Source: DASYKS01 sp031404815
Lineage (GTDB): Bacteria > Acidobacteriota > Thermoanaerobaculia > Multivoradales > UBA5704
Assembly (NCBI GenBank): GCA_031404815.1
Contig: JANNIH010000115.1
Span: forward strand, 19,427-83,426
DNA length: 64,000 nt
Direction of reading: 5' to 3'
Below the pieces are notes generated by a model. It searched no databases. It was not told the DNA's origin and was given only the letters and a program-made list of their open reading frames with translations. Below, in pieces: positions 8,453 to 15,825 of the stretch; the stretch's first letter is position 1; each line of letters opens with the position of its first letter. The position numbers were made by a program, and so were the translations under genes.

Positions 8453-8666
8453 GCTTGAGGTGGCAGTGCTGCCAGAGCCACGGCCGGAGTACAGACCGGC
8501 AGGAGGTTGGCGAGCCGTGTCAGTCGGCCGATCGCTCCAGCCACCTCGGCGAGCACCAAGTTGGGCACGACGATGGGAATCGATTGTTTCCTTAGTTAGG
8601 GCTTCCAGGAACTGGCGACTGACGAGGTGGCCCGGTTCGCCGGGGGCGGGGAGGAAGCGGCCGCTC
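8453..8666. other. Intergenic stretch without a recognised gene
   Basis: Between the RAYT fragment and the RHH-VapC promoter I see no convincing gene, repeat or hairpin. Confidence 0.4.
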
Positions 8667-8695
8667 TGTATCGAACCTGTAACCAGCGCTATACT
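8667..8695 (+). promoter_or_regulatory. Possible promoter of the RHH-VapC module
   Basis: TATACT at 8690-8695 is a good -10 box. The matching -35 position (TGTATC at 8667-8672, 17-base spacer) is weak. The -10 lies only six bases before the ATG at 8702, so a transcript from it would be nearly leaderless. Confidence 0.35.
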
Positions 8696-8701
8696 CACGC
8701 C

Positions 8702-8944
8702 ATGAGCCAGCTCAACATCCACTTAACCCAGGAGTTCGAGCACCGCCTCTCGCGCCTGATGCGAGTCCGACAGATCAAGACCAAGTCCGAAGCGGTGCGG
8801 ATCGCGGTGGAGGAGACCCTTGAGCGCTCGCTCGAGAGCGGAACTCCTGCCACCGACTTTCACTCGTGGATCGGTCTCGCGTGCAAGGCGCCGCTCAACC
8901 CGCAGCCACGCTTCCGTTCGGACGACGACCTCTGGGGCGATTGA
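8702..8944 (+). CDS. VapB-type antitoxin with ribbon-helix-helix-like N-terminus
   Basis: This 80-residue protein has a ribbon-helix-helix-like N-terminus (a beta strand in SQLNIHLTQEF, then helices including KSEAVRIAVEETLERSL). Its C-terminus (WIGLACKAPLNPQPRF, SDDDLWGD) is typical of VapB toxin-binding tails. It lies four bases upstream of the VapC start, so the two are coupled. It should neutralise the toxin and repress the operon. No Shine-Dalgarno sequence is visible before the ATG, which fits a leaderless message. Confidence 0.85.
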   Translation: MSQLNIHLTQEFEHRLSRLMRVRQIKTKSEAVRIAVEETLERSLESGTPATDFHSWIGLACKAPLNPQPRFRSDDDLWGD

Positions 8945-8948
8945 GAGC

Positions 8949-9326
8949 GTGATCGTCGATTCATCCGTCCTCCTCGCCATCTATTTCGACGAGCCGCTCG
9001 CGGTTTGGGCCGCCGATCGCTTGGCCGAACATGCCGGAGAACTTCGAATGAGCACGGTCAACCTGACAGAAGTGCTCATTCGTCTCCGCGACCGGCAACC
9101 CGAGCAGGCTGCCGAGCTCGAAGAGCGCCTCCTCGCGAGCGGCATCCGCTTCGTGGCTCCGGATGTCAAACAAGCGCGCATCGCGGCTGAAGCTCGGCTC
9201 CTCTATCCGCTGAACCTCGGCGACTGTTTCGCCTACGCCCTGGCCACGACAGAGAACTGCCCCCTTCTGACCCTGGATGGAGACTTTCGCTCGCTGCCCT
9301 GCGTGGTTCTGATTCCGAAGGCCTGA
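8949..9326 (+). CDS. PIN-domain toxin (VapC type)
   Basis: This 125-residue PIN protein starts at GTG 8949 (VIVDSSVLLAIYFDEP), four bases after the antitoxin stop. PIN acidic residues are visible: Asp4, Glu in LTEVLIRL, Asp in NLGDCFAYALA and Asp in LDGDF. It is probably an Mg-dependent RNase inhibited by the 8702-8944 product. Length and motifs are complete, so the module is likely active. The start is fixed by the position of the VDSSV strand, which normally opens the domain. Confidence 0.85.
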   Translation: MIVDSSVLLAIYFDEPLAVWAADRLAEHAGELRMSTVNLTEVLIRLRDRQPEQAAELEERLLASGIRFVAPDVKQARIAAEARLLYPLNLGDCFAYALATTENCPLLTLDGDFRSLPCVVLIPKA

Positions 9327-9644
9327 AGACTTCTTTCGCGCCCCGCGCCAAGGTCCCCCGGCCTCCCGAGAGAGGCCGAGCGCTCCGCGCTCACCGGCTG
9401 GTGCTGGAGCGTAGACCCTGACCTCGTGCCAGGCGAAACCCAATGTGACCGCCACGGTAATGATGGGTAATGCCAGTCGCCACCGTACGTCACACGGACG
9501 ACGTGCGTGAGTGAATGCCACGAGTCACCGCGCCGGACGCTGAAGGCCGAGACCACGCGCCCCCCGGCGGGATGGGCCGGTCCGGGAAGGGTCTTCTCTG
9601 TAATCTAATCTGCCAGGTTCAACAGGTGCCACGTGAACCCTGTC
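9327..9644. other. Intergenic stretch without a recognised gene
   Basis: After the VapC stop, 318 bases show no convincing coding frame, repeat or hairpin. The last bases contain AGGTGCCAC, a short motif seen again at 11141-11149 near another RAYT remnant, so this may be degraded element DNA. Confidence 0.4.
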
Positions 9645-9777
9645 GACCGGCTCGGTTTCCGCGGGGGAGTTCTCCCCCTGGTCTGCCGTTTGTCCGAGCG
9701 GGTCGGTTGGTGATCAGCCCGGCGACGTAGGCAGCGGCGGCCAGCCAGTCCGAGGGAAGCCCCACCGAAGTTCCATC
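9645..9777 (+). repeat. Dispersed repeat, copy 1: RAYT 3' end and flank
   Basis: This segment is closely similar to 10926-11062 and 11690-11870. Shared strings include GGTCTGCCGTTTGT and GGTTGGTGATCAGCCC, followed by CCAGCCAGTCCGA and AGTTCCAT. In copy 3 it encodes the C-terminus of a REP-associated transposase remnant and the DNA after it. Here the coding frame is broken, so it is a decayed copy. Confidence 0.7.
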
Positions 9778-9929
9778 TCCGCCTGACCCTTGATGATCTC
9801 GACCGCCTTCCTGCCGACTCCGCAGAGCGCTCCGCCCGCCCGATGGAGCAAGACGATCGAGTCCTCGGTCAGGCCGAGCCGCGTTCGGCAATGGTCGGCG
9901 ATCAATTCGGTTCCGTAAATTAATCGCAC
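9714..9929 (-). other. Candidate small ORF, possibly a gene fragment
   Basis: A GTG-initiated minus-strand frame of 71 codons reads RLIYGTELIADHCRTRLGL, then IVLLHRAGGALCG and VGRKAVEIIKGQ. The first 50 residues look protein-like, but the last 20 run antisense through the RAYT repeat, so the natural C-terminus is gone. The family is not recognised. It may equally be chance. Confidence 0.2.
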
Positions 9930-9980
9930 CCGTTTCCGCGGACCGCTCGGTTCGTACTAGGATTGAGGCGAGGCAAGACT

Positions 9981-10185
9981 ATGGAACTTCTTGAACGCAT
10001 CACCATCGACCCGAAGATCTGCCACGGCAGACCGACCCTCCGCGGTCTTCGCTACACGGTGGAGATGGTACTTGAGTTGCTTAGCTCGGGGATGACCGTG
10101 GAGGAGATCCAGATGGACTACGAGGATCTTGAGCATGAAGACATCCTCGCAGCGCTGGCGTACCTCCGCGAGAAAATCGAGAACC
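9981..10185 (+). pseudogene. DUF433-type antitoxin, 3' end truncated
   Basis: ATG 9981 opens a DUF433 domain: MELLERITIDPKICHGRPTL, then TVEMVLELLSSGMTVEEI and EDLEHEDILAALAYLRE. DUF433 proteins are antitoxins usually followed by a DUF5615 PIN-like toxin. Here the frame does not stop; it runs on to 10409 antisense through a PIN toxin start and a Phd gene. The natural stop and partner toxin are lost, apparently by a deletion that joined it tail-to-tail with the neighbouring minus-strand PIN fragment. The DUF433 core itself is nearly complete. Confidence 0.65.
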
Positions 10186-10256
10186 GGACCGACTGTGCCA
10201 AGAGGCTTGAGCACCGCCCGTACCACGATCGAAGTATCAACGACCGCTCGGATCAA
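10170..10256 (-). pseudogene. PIN-family toxin, only the N-terminus remains
   Basis: TTG 10256-10254 overlaps the stop of the Phd antitoxin and opens MIRAVVDTSIVVRAVLKP, the start of a COG1569-type PIN toxin. After about 29 residues (GPVLDFL) the frame becomes the antisense of the DUF433 gene, and the other three acidic residues are missing. It is therefore a truncated, inactive toxin. The approximate breakpoint is 10170-10190. Confidence 0.65.
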
Positions 10257-10534
10257 GCTTCCAGCTCCGCCCGTGCCGCCGCGACCTCGCGAGCCACTTC
10301 GCCCTCACTGATATCGGCGCTGGCCTCGGCCATCCGCGACCGGAGGCGCCCGAAGCGCCGCAAAACCTCGCCTTCCTCGAGCTCTTGGAAGCGGAGGAAT
10401 GCCTCATAGGGAACCAGAGCCGCCCGCGGCTGGCTTCCCCGGATCAGGACATACGGCACATGCTCCTCGGCCACCTCGTCGAGCACCGCTTTGAGCCGAC
10501 GCTGAAGGTCGGTGACACCGATGATCTTCTGCAT
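10253..10534 (-). CDS. Phd/YefM-family antitoxin
   Basis: This 93-residue protein starts MQKIIGVTDLQRRLKAVLDEV, the Phd DNA-binding domain, followed by PYVLIRGSQPRAALVPYEAF and a helical toxin-binding C-terminus. AGGAG lies about nine bases before the ATG. Its stop overlaps the TTG of the PIN toxin fragment, so it was the first gene of a Phd-PIN operon. It appears complete although its toxin is truncated, so it is an orphan antitoxin that might still bind DNA or neutralise related toxins elsewhere. Confidence 0.8.
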   Translation of the reverse strand: MQKIIGVTDLQRRLKAVLDEVAEEHVPYVLIRGSQPRAALVPYEAFLRFQELEEGEVLRRFGRLRSRMAEASADISEGEVAREVAAARAELEA

Positions 10535-10925
10535 GGGGATCGACTCCTATCGTGAAAACATGAAGCCAGCTTCATAGCCAGCTCCATGCTCAGGATCATA
10601 TTGTAGGCGATCGAGGCTGGCAAACTTCGCTCTACGAGAGGTTCGAGCAACGCGCGGAATTCAGCCTTCGTCATGGGGTCGGATCCAGGTGCCCCCTGCC
10701 ACAGGTGCTGCCACAGGTGCCTGCCAAAGGTGCTACGCGAACCTCTGGGCAGCGAGGCTGCTTGCGGGTTGCGGGTGAACGGGGTTCGAGCCGAGGAGAG
10801 CAGCGCTAGCTGCGGCGCTGCTCGGCATCTCTGAGCGGTGCAGCGCACTGCCGGATCTCGACGCACGGAGTCCCGAAGCTCGATCTGATGGTCCAAACCG
10901 CCGGTTTTGACATCGTCGCCTACGC
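10535..10925. other. Decayed stretch between Phd and RAYT copy 2
   Basis: A minus-strand ATG at 10674 opens MTKAEFRALLEPLVERSLPA and about 20 more protein-like residues before the frame drifts into the phd gene, so a truncated small gene is possible. Near 10688-10735 there are repeated strings related to CACAGGTGC and CTGCCA. No complete gene is seen. Confidence 0.3.
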
Positions 10926-11062
10926 CTTGGTTCGCCAGGGCATTTGAAGAGGCGGCCGAGTACCTGAGGGTCGGTGACCGGCTGGCTCGGTTTCCGAGGG
11001 GGAGTTTTCCTCTCGGTCTGCCGTTCGTCCGAGTAGGCTGGTTGGCGATCAACCCGGCCAGA
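10926..11062 (+). repeat. Dispersed repeat, copy 2: RAYT 3' end
   Basis: CTTGGTTCGCCAG at the left end and GGCTGGTTGGCGATCA near the right match 11690-11820 closely throughout. It corresponds to the last 40 or so codons of the RAYT remnant, but nothing of the rest of the gene is attached. Confidence 0.7.
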
Positions 11063-11181
11063 AAGGCCAGGCTGGGCGCTCAAACCCGAAAGTCTTCTGA
11101 AAGTTACGACCGCCTGGCCTCGGGGATTGTCGCCTGCAAATAGGTGCCACCCTAACCTGCGCAACCCGGCCCCCGCAAAAG

Positions 11182-11829
11182 ATTGCGCGCCGCTACCAGG
11201 CGATTCTGGTGAGCGACGAAGAAGAAGCCCAGGTGGGGCGCCTGGTCTACGTCCTCTCTCACGGCTGCAAGGAGAACCTGGTCGCCCGGCCCCAGGATTG
11301 GCCGGGGGTTCACTGCGTGAACGCGCTTCTCACCGGCGAGCCGATCGAAGGGACCTGGTTCGATCGGACACGGGAGTGGGAAGCGCGGCTGCGCGGCGAG
11401 GAGGTCGGCGCCCGGCATTTCGCGGAAACCGAAACCGTGAACCTGGCCCCCTTGCCTTGCTGGCAGCACCTGGCGGGGGAGCAGTACCGCGAGCGGGTCG
11501 CCGGGATGATCGAGGAGATCATCGCCCAAGCCGCCGCGCGGCGAGCGGCGACAGGAATCGAGCCCCTCGGTGCCACCGCGATCCTCCGGCAGCAGCCGTT
11601 TTCTCAGCCGGCGAAGACGAAGAAGTCCCCCGCGCCGCTCGTCCCCGCCTCGAGCAAACGGGTTCGGACCGAGATGAAGATCGCCTATGCTTGGTTCGCC
11701 AGAGCCTTCCGAGAGGCGGCGGAGTACCTGCGGGCCGGCGATCGGCTGGCTCGGTTCCCCCGGCGGAGTTTTCCTCCCGGTCTGCCGTTTGTTCGAGCGG
11801 GCTGGTTGGTGATCAGCCCGCCGACGTAG
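11182..11829 (+). pseudogene. REP-associated tyrosine transposase (RAYT), N-terminal catalytic domain lost
   Basis: An open frame of about 215 codons reads the C-terminal portion of a RAYT-like protein: RRYQAILVSDEEEAQ, GRLVYVLSHGCKENLVARP, DWPGVH and GEPIEGTWFDRTREWEARLR. The N-terminal HUH nuclease with its catalytic Tyr is absent; the sequence upstream of 11180 is unrelated. The C-terminal tail (AWFARAFREAAEYL...) is the part repeated as copies 1 and 2. It cannot transpose and is best read as a remnant. GTG 11209 is the first start codon in frame. Confidence 0.65.
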
Positions 11830-11870
11830 GTAGCGCCGGCCAGCCAGTCCGAAGGAACCCAAAGTTCCAT
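11690..11870 (+). repeat. Dispersed repeat, copy 3: RAYT 3' end and flank
   Basis: This is the most complete of three related segments. It spans the end of the RAYT remnant (stop 11827-11829) and about 40 bases beyond, ending AGTTCCAT as in copy 1. The similarity of copies 1 and 3 past the stop shows that the repeated unit is DNA, not only protein. Confidence 0.7.
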
Positions 11871-12165
11871 CCAGCTGCTCCGCCGGCCTTGGATCGATGC
11901 TCGACGCCTTGGCTCGTCGCTCTGAAGACCCTCGCGCTCGGATTTCGAAGTGATTCCCGCCGAAACACCGGCTGCAACTCGCTCTGCCGCCGAAGATTCC
12001 GGCCGGGGCAGCTGTCTGACCTTCGTATTCGCCGCACCTATTCCCGCCCCGAACTACGGCCGAGACTGAGGCACCGGCATCAAGGCGAAAGCCGCCGGTA
12101 ACAGCGACTCCCTCGACCTACAGCCACCGCGCCCGCCGCCGACTCTACCCTATCGCGGGCACCTA
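11871..12165. other. Intergenic stretch before the kinase gene
   Basis: No gene, repeat or strong hairpin is evident here. The stretch marks the change from GC-rich decayed element DNA to the AT-richer kinase gene. Confidence 0.4.
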
Positions 12166-12193
12166 TTGCCCACGCGCCACCTTGTGGTAAGAT
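12166..12193 (+). promoter_or_regulatory. Sigma-70-type promoter for the kinase gene
   Basis: TTGCCC at 12166-12171 and TAAGAT at 12188-12193 are separated by 16 bases, a reasonable housekeeping promoter. They lie about 47 bases before the kinase ATG. Confidence 0.45.
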
Positions 12194-12239
12194 TCAATAA
12201 CGCTGGCACTGATTCGCAGGCTCGGTTGTCGACAGACCT

Positions 12240-13928
12240 ATGGACCTGTTTTTATCGGGGGAGAAAATGGACCTTTTCACCTTGAAACCGCAGCTTCAAC
12301 CTGACACGCTTCTTGTTGGAAAGAAAGCTAAATATAGAATCAATAAGTACATCAGCGGCGGTCAAGCCGGTGAGACCTACTTAGCGGCGACTGTCGATTG
12401 CGGTAATCCATCACGGGAGCTTCATGACGGGATAAGTGTCATCGTCAAATATCCTCGTATTCACGGCTCTCTGACCGCGAGCGAGATCACAGAGCGCCTG
12501 GCCCGACTCAATTACCTCTTCACTATAGAGGAGGCTACTCTTGGACGTCTCGCCGGCGCTCAGTGCGTCGCACAGTTGCTCGATAGCGGAAATCACAGCT
12601 ATATACACAGGGGGCAGCAGGTCTGTCCCATCTTCCTTGTGCAACAGTTCATTGATGGTTATCCGCTCAGTCGGTGGGCTTCTTCGCTAAAGAATTCCGA
12701 TGAATTTAGTGGCATTCCTGATCCGGCTATCTTTTTCACCATGGCGAGGAACTTGGCCCTGGCTCTTCGCGACATCCACCGGCGCCTGGTAATTCATGGT
12801 GATATCTGGCCCGAGAATATCCTCGTTACGTCCGATGGGGTGCCAATACTTATCGACTTCGGTCAGGCCCTGTTTAGGGAGGCGGTCACGGACCCTTCGC
12901 AAATTCCTGGGCGCAATACTCGCTATCAAGCTCCGGAGAGTGTACGCTCAGTTGGAGGGGATATCTACTCGGCGGGCGGAGTGCTGTTCTTCCTGGCCAC
13001 TGGCAAGGACCCTATCGCGTCGTCCAGGGACAATGACGGTTTGAAAGCCGAAATATCCAGATGCTTGCAACAATGTAACCCGGATCTATATACCGCGAAC
13101 TGCGGTGTCGTTGACATCATCGCGCGCTGCCTGCGGTATGGCAACATTGGCCGAACGCGCAATGCACAGAGCCTACTTGAGGATTTGGACGCATTTACCG
13201 AACCGCCGACGGCGCGAGGTCTACTCGAAGATGCGAGCGGCCTCGCTGATGCAGCGGGGCGGCTAGACGCTTCTTCACGGCCGCTGTTTAAATGGATGGC
13301 CGGATTTCAACTCCGGGAAGTGTCCGCGCTTCTTGCGGACTTGACTCAGGGCGTCTACGACCTTGCCGGAGAGCACGATGAGCTGGTTGCCGCCCTGACC
13401 CAATATGTAAATTTCCTGGAACCAGGGGATGAATATTTGACGGTGACCGTTCCACAGTTTTGGTGGCCCCAGAATGTGGGCATCAACGGCCGATTCGTGG
13501 CCATAACGAAGGTGGCGGCACTTCGTGGCGCTATAATTCGGAGAATTTTTGCCGTGAACGAGGATGACCTTGCCACGGATATGTGGTTTCCAAAGATCCT
13601 GGAAGCCCAGATGAAAGCAGTAAATGAGGTTTCTACCTATCAGACAAGCGGTAGATACGAGGCTCACATTCTCGCTGTCGATATCGAGACGAGACGAAGG
13701 ATGACGAGCGACGGAAGTCACTTTGGTTTGTTGCTTAAGGGGGATGATGCCGTGGCGATCTATCCTAGATATCGAGAAGATGGACTGCTGGTGGGCATCC
13801 AGTTCCGAAGTGGGCGTGCCATGGCCCAGACCCTTCGTGAGGAGTTTGAGCTGTTCGAAGGCCGGGCCGTAATCTTGCGAGAGTATTATGACGCATGGGT
13901 TCAGAAGTACCACGAGCAACAGATTTGA
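12240..13928 (+). CDS. Serine/threonine protein kinase with an unassigned C-terminal domain
   Basis: This 562-residue protein has no signal or membrane segment, so it is cytoplasmic. The kinase domain spans about residues 32-310: glycine loop ISGGQAGETYLA, Lys70 in VIVKYP, HGDIWPEN (catalytic Asp188, Asn193), DFG (Asp206) and APE (231-233). The HGD form replaces the usual HRD. Residues 370-560 form a separate domain containing YLTVTVPQFWWPQN and LRGAIIRRIFAVNEDD that I cannot assign. Base composition is clearly poorer in GC than on either side, and the gene sits beside decayed mobile DNA, so it was probably transferred. It has no partner gene. A role in stress or phage response is possible but unproven. 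Confidence 0.8.
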   Translation: MDLFLSGEKMDLFTLKPQLQPDTLLVGKKAKYRINKYISGGQAGETYLAATVDCGNPSRELHDGISVIVKYPRIHGSLTASEITERLARLNYLFTIEEATLGRLAGAQCVAQLLDSGNHSYIHRGQQVCPIFLVQQFIDGYPLSRWASSLKNSDEFSGIPDPAIFFTMARNLALALRDIHRRLVIHGDIWPENILVTSDGVPILIDFGQALFREAVTDPSQIPGRNTRYQAPESVRSVGGDIYSAGGVLFFLATGKDPIASSRDNDGLKAEISRCLQQCNPDLYTANCGVVDIIARCLRYGNIGRTRNAQSLLEDLDAFTEPPTARGLLEDASGLADAAGRLDASSRPLFKWMAGFQLREVSALLADLTQGVYDLAGEHDELVAALTQYVNFLEPGDEYLTVTVPQFWWPQNVGINGRFVAITKVAALRGAIIRRIFAVNEDDLATDMWFPKILEAQMKAVNEVSTYQTSGRYEAHILAVDIETRRRMTSDGSHFGLLLKGDDAVAIYPRYREDGLLVGIQFRSGRAMAQTLREEFELFEGRAVILREYYDAWVQKYHEQQI

Positions 13929-14069
13929 GCACCTCAGGACCCTTCGCAAGCGACAGCGCTCGAACGCTTCGTAGATGTCAGGCATGCTGTTAGTGAAGCA
14001 TCGTGCGGCACTGTGCGGACCCTTTCCATTCCAGGTCCGTACGGTAAGCTTCTCTCTTACCCACCCCCC

Positions 14070-15242
14070 ATGCGCATCCTCCTCATCGCCAACACCCTCC
14101 CCCCCCGTGACCTCTCCGGCGTAGGGGAGCAAGTCCTCCAGCTCGCGGCGGGGCTCACCTCCCTGGGTTGCGAGGTCGAGATCTTGGGGCGCAAGGGCGC
14201 CGGGCGCGACGGGGCGCCGGGGCCGAAGATCCTCTTTCCGCTCACGATCGTGCCCGCGACCCTGCGTGCCCTGCGCCGATTTCGACCCGATGTCGTACAA
14301 GTCCACGAGTCGGACGGGGCGCTCGCGGCGTCGGCGGTGCTTTGGGCGCGGGGGATGCAGGGGAGGGGAACGCCGGATCGGCCGCGTCCTTTGCTCGCGG
14401 CTCTCCTCCAGGTGAGCTACGTCGAGGAGAAGAAGGCGGTTCGGTCTCTGGTGGCGGCTGGGCGGGAGATCGGGTGGCCGGGGGGCGTCGAGAAGCGGTT
14501 TCGGTGGTTGAAGGCTCCGATCCAGATCTTTTTCGGCCGGTGGACGGCTCGGCGGGCGGATCTGGTGCTCGCTCCGAGCGCGGCGACGGCGGCGGAGCTG
14601 GTGCGCGACTACGGCGCGCAGCGGGTGGAGGTCTTGCCGAATGCGACCGGGGGGCTGGCTCCTTTGAGACCGCCGGAGCGGTTGGCGGAGGACGGCGAGG
14701 GGTATTTGCTGTTCGTCGGCCGGCTGCGGATTCGCAAGGGGGTAGAGGTTCTTTTCGACGCGCTTCGGTCGCTTGCCGATGCGCGGCTTTTGATCGCGGG
14801 CGACGGCGAGCACCGAGCCGCTTTGGTGGCGAAAGCGGGGGAGTTGGGCTTGTTGGCGTCGGGTGCGGTATCCTTCCTCGGCCGCTGCGGTTCGTCCCGG
14901 GTGGCCGGCCTGCTCGCCGGGGCTCGTGCTCTGGTCGTCCCTTCGACCTACGAGGGGATGCCGCTCGTGGTGCTCGAAGCGATGGCCGCCGGGTTGCCGG
15001 TGGTCGCGAGCCGGGTGAGCGGGATACCCGAAGTGGTCGTGGACGGCGAGACCGGTTGGCTGGTGCCGGCCGAAGATCCTGTGGCGCTCTGCCGGGTGCT
15101 CGCCGAGATCGAAGCCGATCCTGGCGAAGCGAAAAGGCGGGGCGAGGCGGGCCGGCGGCGGGTGGCCGAGCGCTATCGGCCGGAAGTGGTGGCCGGGCTC
15201 TGGCAAAAGATCGTGCTGGCACGGCGCCAAGAATTGACGTGA
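14070..15242 (+). CDS. GT4-family glycosyltransferase
   Basis: This 390-residue protein starts MRILLIANTLPPRDLSGVGE, the glycine-rich N-terminal loop of GT-B enzymes. The C-terminal donor-binding half has LLFVGRLRIRKGVEVL and the EX7E element in STYEGMPLVVLEAMAAGLPV. It transfers a sugar from a nucleotide donor, probably to envelope glycan or exopolysaccharide. ATG 14070 is chosen because the Rossmann strand begins there. The gene is close to a GT2 glycosyltransferase 580 bases downstream, suggesting a shared pathway. Acceptor and sugar cannot be told. Confidence 0.85.
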   Translation: MRILLIANTLPPRDLSGVGEQVLQLAAGLTSLGCEVEILGRKGAGRDGAPGPKILFPLTIVPATLRALRRFRPDVVQVHESDGALAASAVLWARGMQGRGTPDRPRPLLAALLQVSYVEEKKAVRSLVAAGREIGWPGGVEKRFRWLKAPIQIFFGRWTARRADLVLAPSAATAAELVRDYGAQRVEVLPNATGGLAPLRPPERLAEDGEGYLLFVGRLRIRKGVEVLFDALRSLADARLLIAGDGEHRAALVAKAGELGLLASGAVSFLGRCGSSRVAGLLAGARALVVPSTYEGMPLVVLEAMAAGLPVVASRVSGIPEVVVDGETGWLVPAEDPVALCRVLAEIEADPGEAKRRGEAGRRRVAERYRPEVVAGLWQKIVLARRQELT

Positions 15243-15306
15243 GACGGATGGAATCGAGCCGCGCCGGGAGGCGCTGCGGAAAGGGCATCGAGGGAACCCA
15301 AACGCC

Positions 15307-15825
15307 ATGAACGAACGAGCGAACGCCTCGAAACGGGGTTACATGGGGCGCGGTCTGCTCGTCGTGATCGCCATCGTCGGCCTCGGCCTGGTCGCGGTGG
15401 CAGGCGCCGGGTACCGTTGGTTCGGCGATCAGCGGCTGCATATTCTGCTCGCCCTGATCGCGTCGCTCATTCTGCTATTTGCCCACTCGTGGATCTCGAT
15501 CTACCTGGTCGGCACCGCCCGGCTGATTGCGAAAAGTGTCGCCGAGCACGGTTGGGACGCCGCCGAGGACGTTAACCGCCGTCGCTTCGTCCGCCGGGCG
15601 CTCCCCTGGCTTCTGGTCGCCGGAATTGCCGTCCTCGCCGCGTTCCTGTCGGGGGCGCTGTCGATGGTTCGCGACGACGTGAGCGCGCCGCGCATCGCCC
15701 ACAACGTCATCTTCTTCGTCGCCTTGGCGCTGCAAGCCGTGGCGCTGGTGGCCGCGCGGCCGGCGCTCGCCGAGACCGAGCGGCGGATTCGCGCGCTCGA
15801 CGCGCGAATCGGCAGCCCGCCATGA
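15307..15825 (+). CDS. Four-helix membrane protein of unknown function
   Basis: The 172-residue protein has four predicted membrane helices, at about residues 15-36, 44-68, 97-118 and 131-149, separated by a cytoplasmic-like loop (HGWDAAEDVNRRRFVRRALP). It lacks a recognised domain. Its stop overlaps the start of the GT2 gene by four bases (ATGA), so it belongs to this glycosylation-related operon and may anchor or assist the glycosyltransferases. Confidence 0.7.
   Translation: MNERANASKRGYMGRGLLVVIAIVGLGLVAVAGAGYRWFGDQRLHILLALIASLILLFAHSWISIYLVGTARLIAKSVAEHGWDAAEDVNRRRFVRRALPWLLVAGIAVLAAFLSGALSMVRDDVSAPRIAHNVIFFVALALQAVALVAARPALAETERRIRALDARIGSPP

Noticed and set aside
12240..13928. Pseudokinase
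   Set aside because: The ATP Lys70, catalytic Asp188, Asn193 and DFG Asp206 are all present; only the Arg of HRD is replaced, which is common in active bacterial kinases.
13275..15308. Long minus-strand frame of 677 codons opposite the kinase end and GT4 gene
   Set aside because: It lies antisense to two well-supported genes, has Arg/Pro-rich composition typical of shadow frames in GC-rich DNA, and shows no domain.
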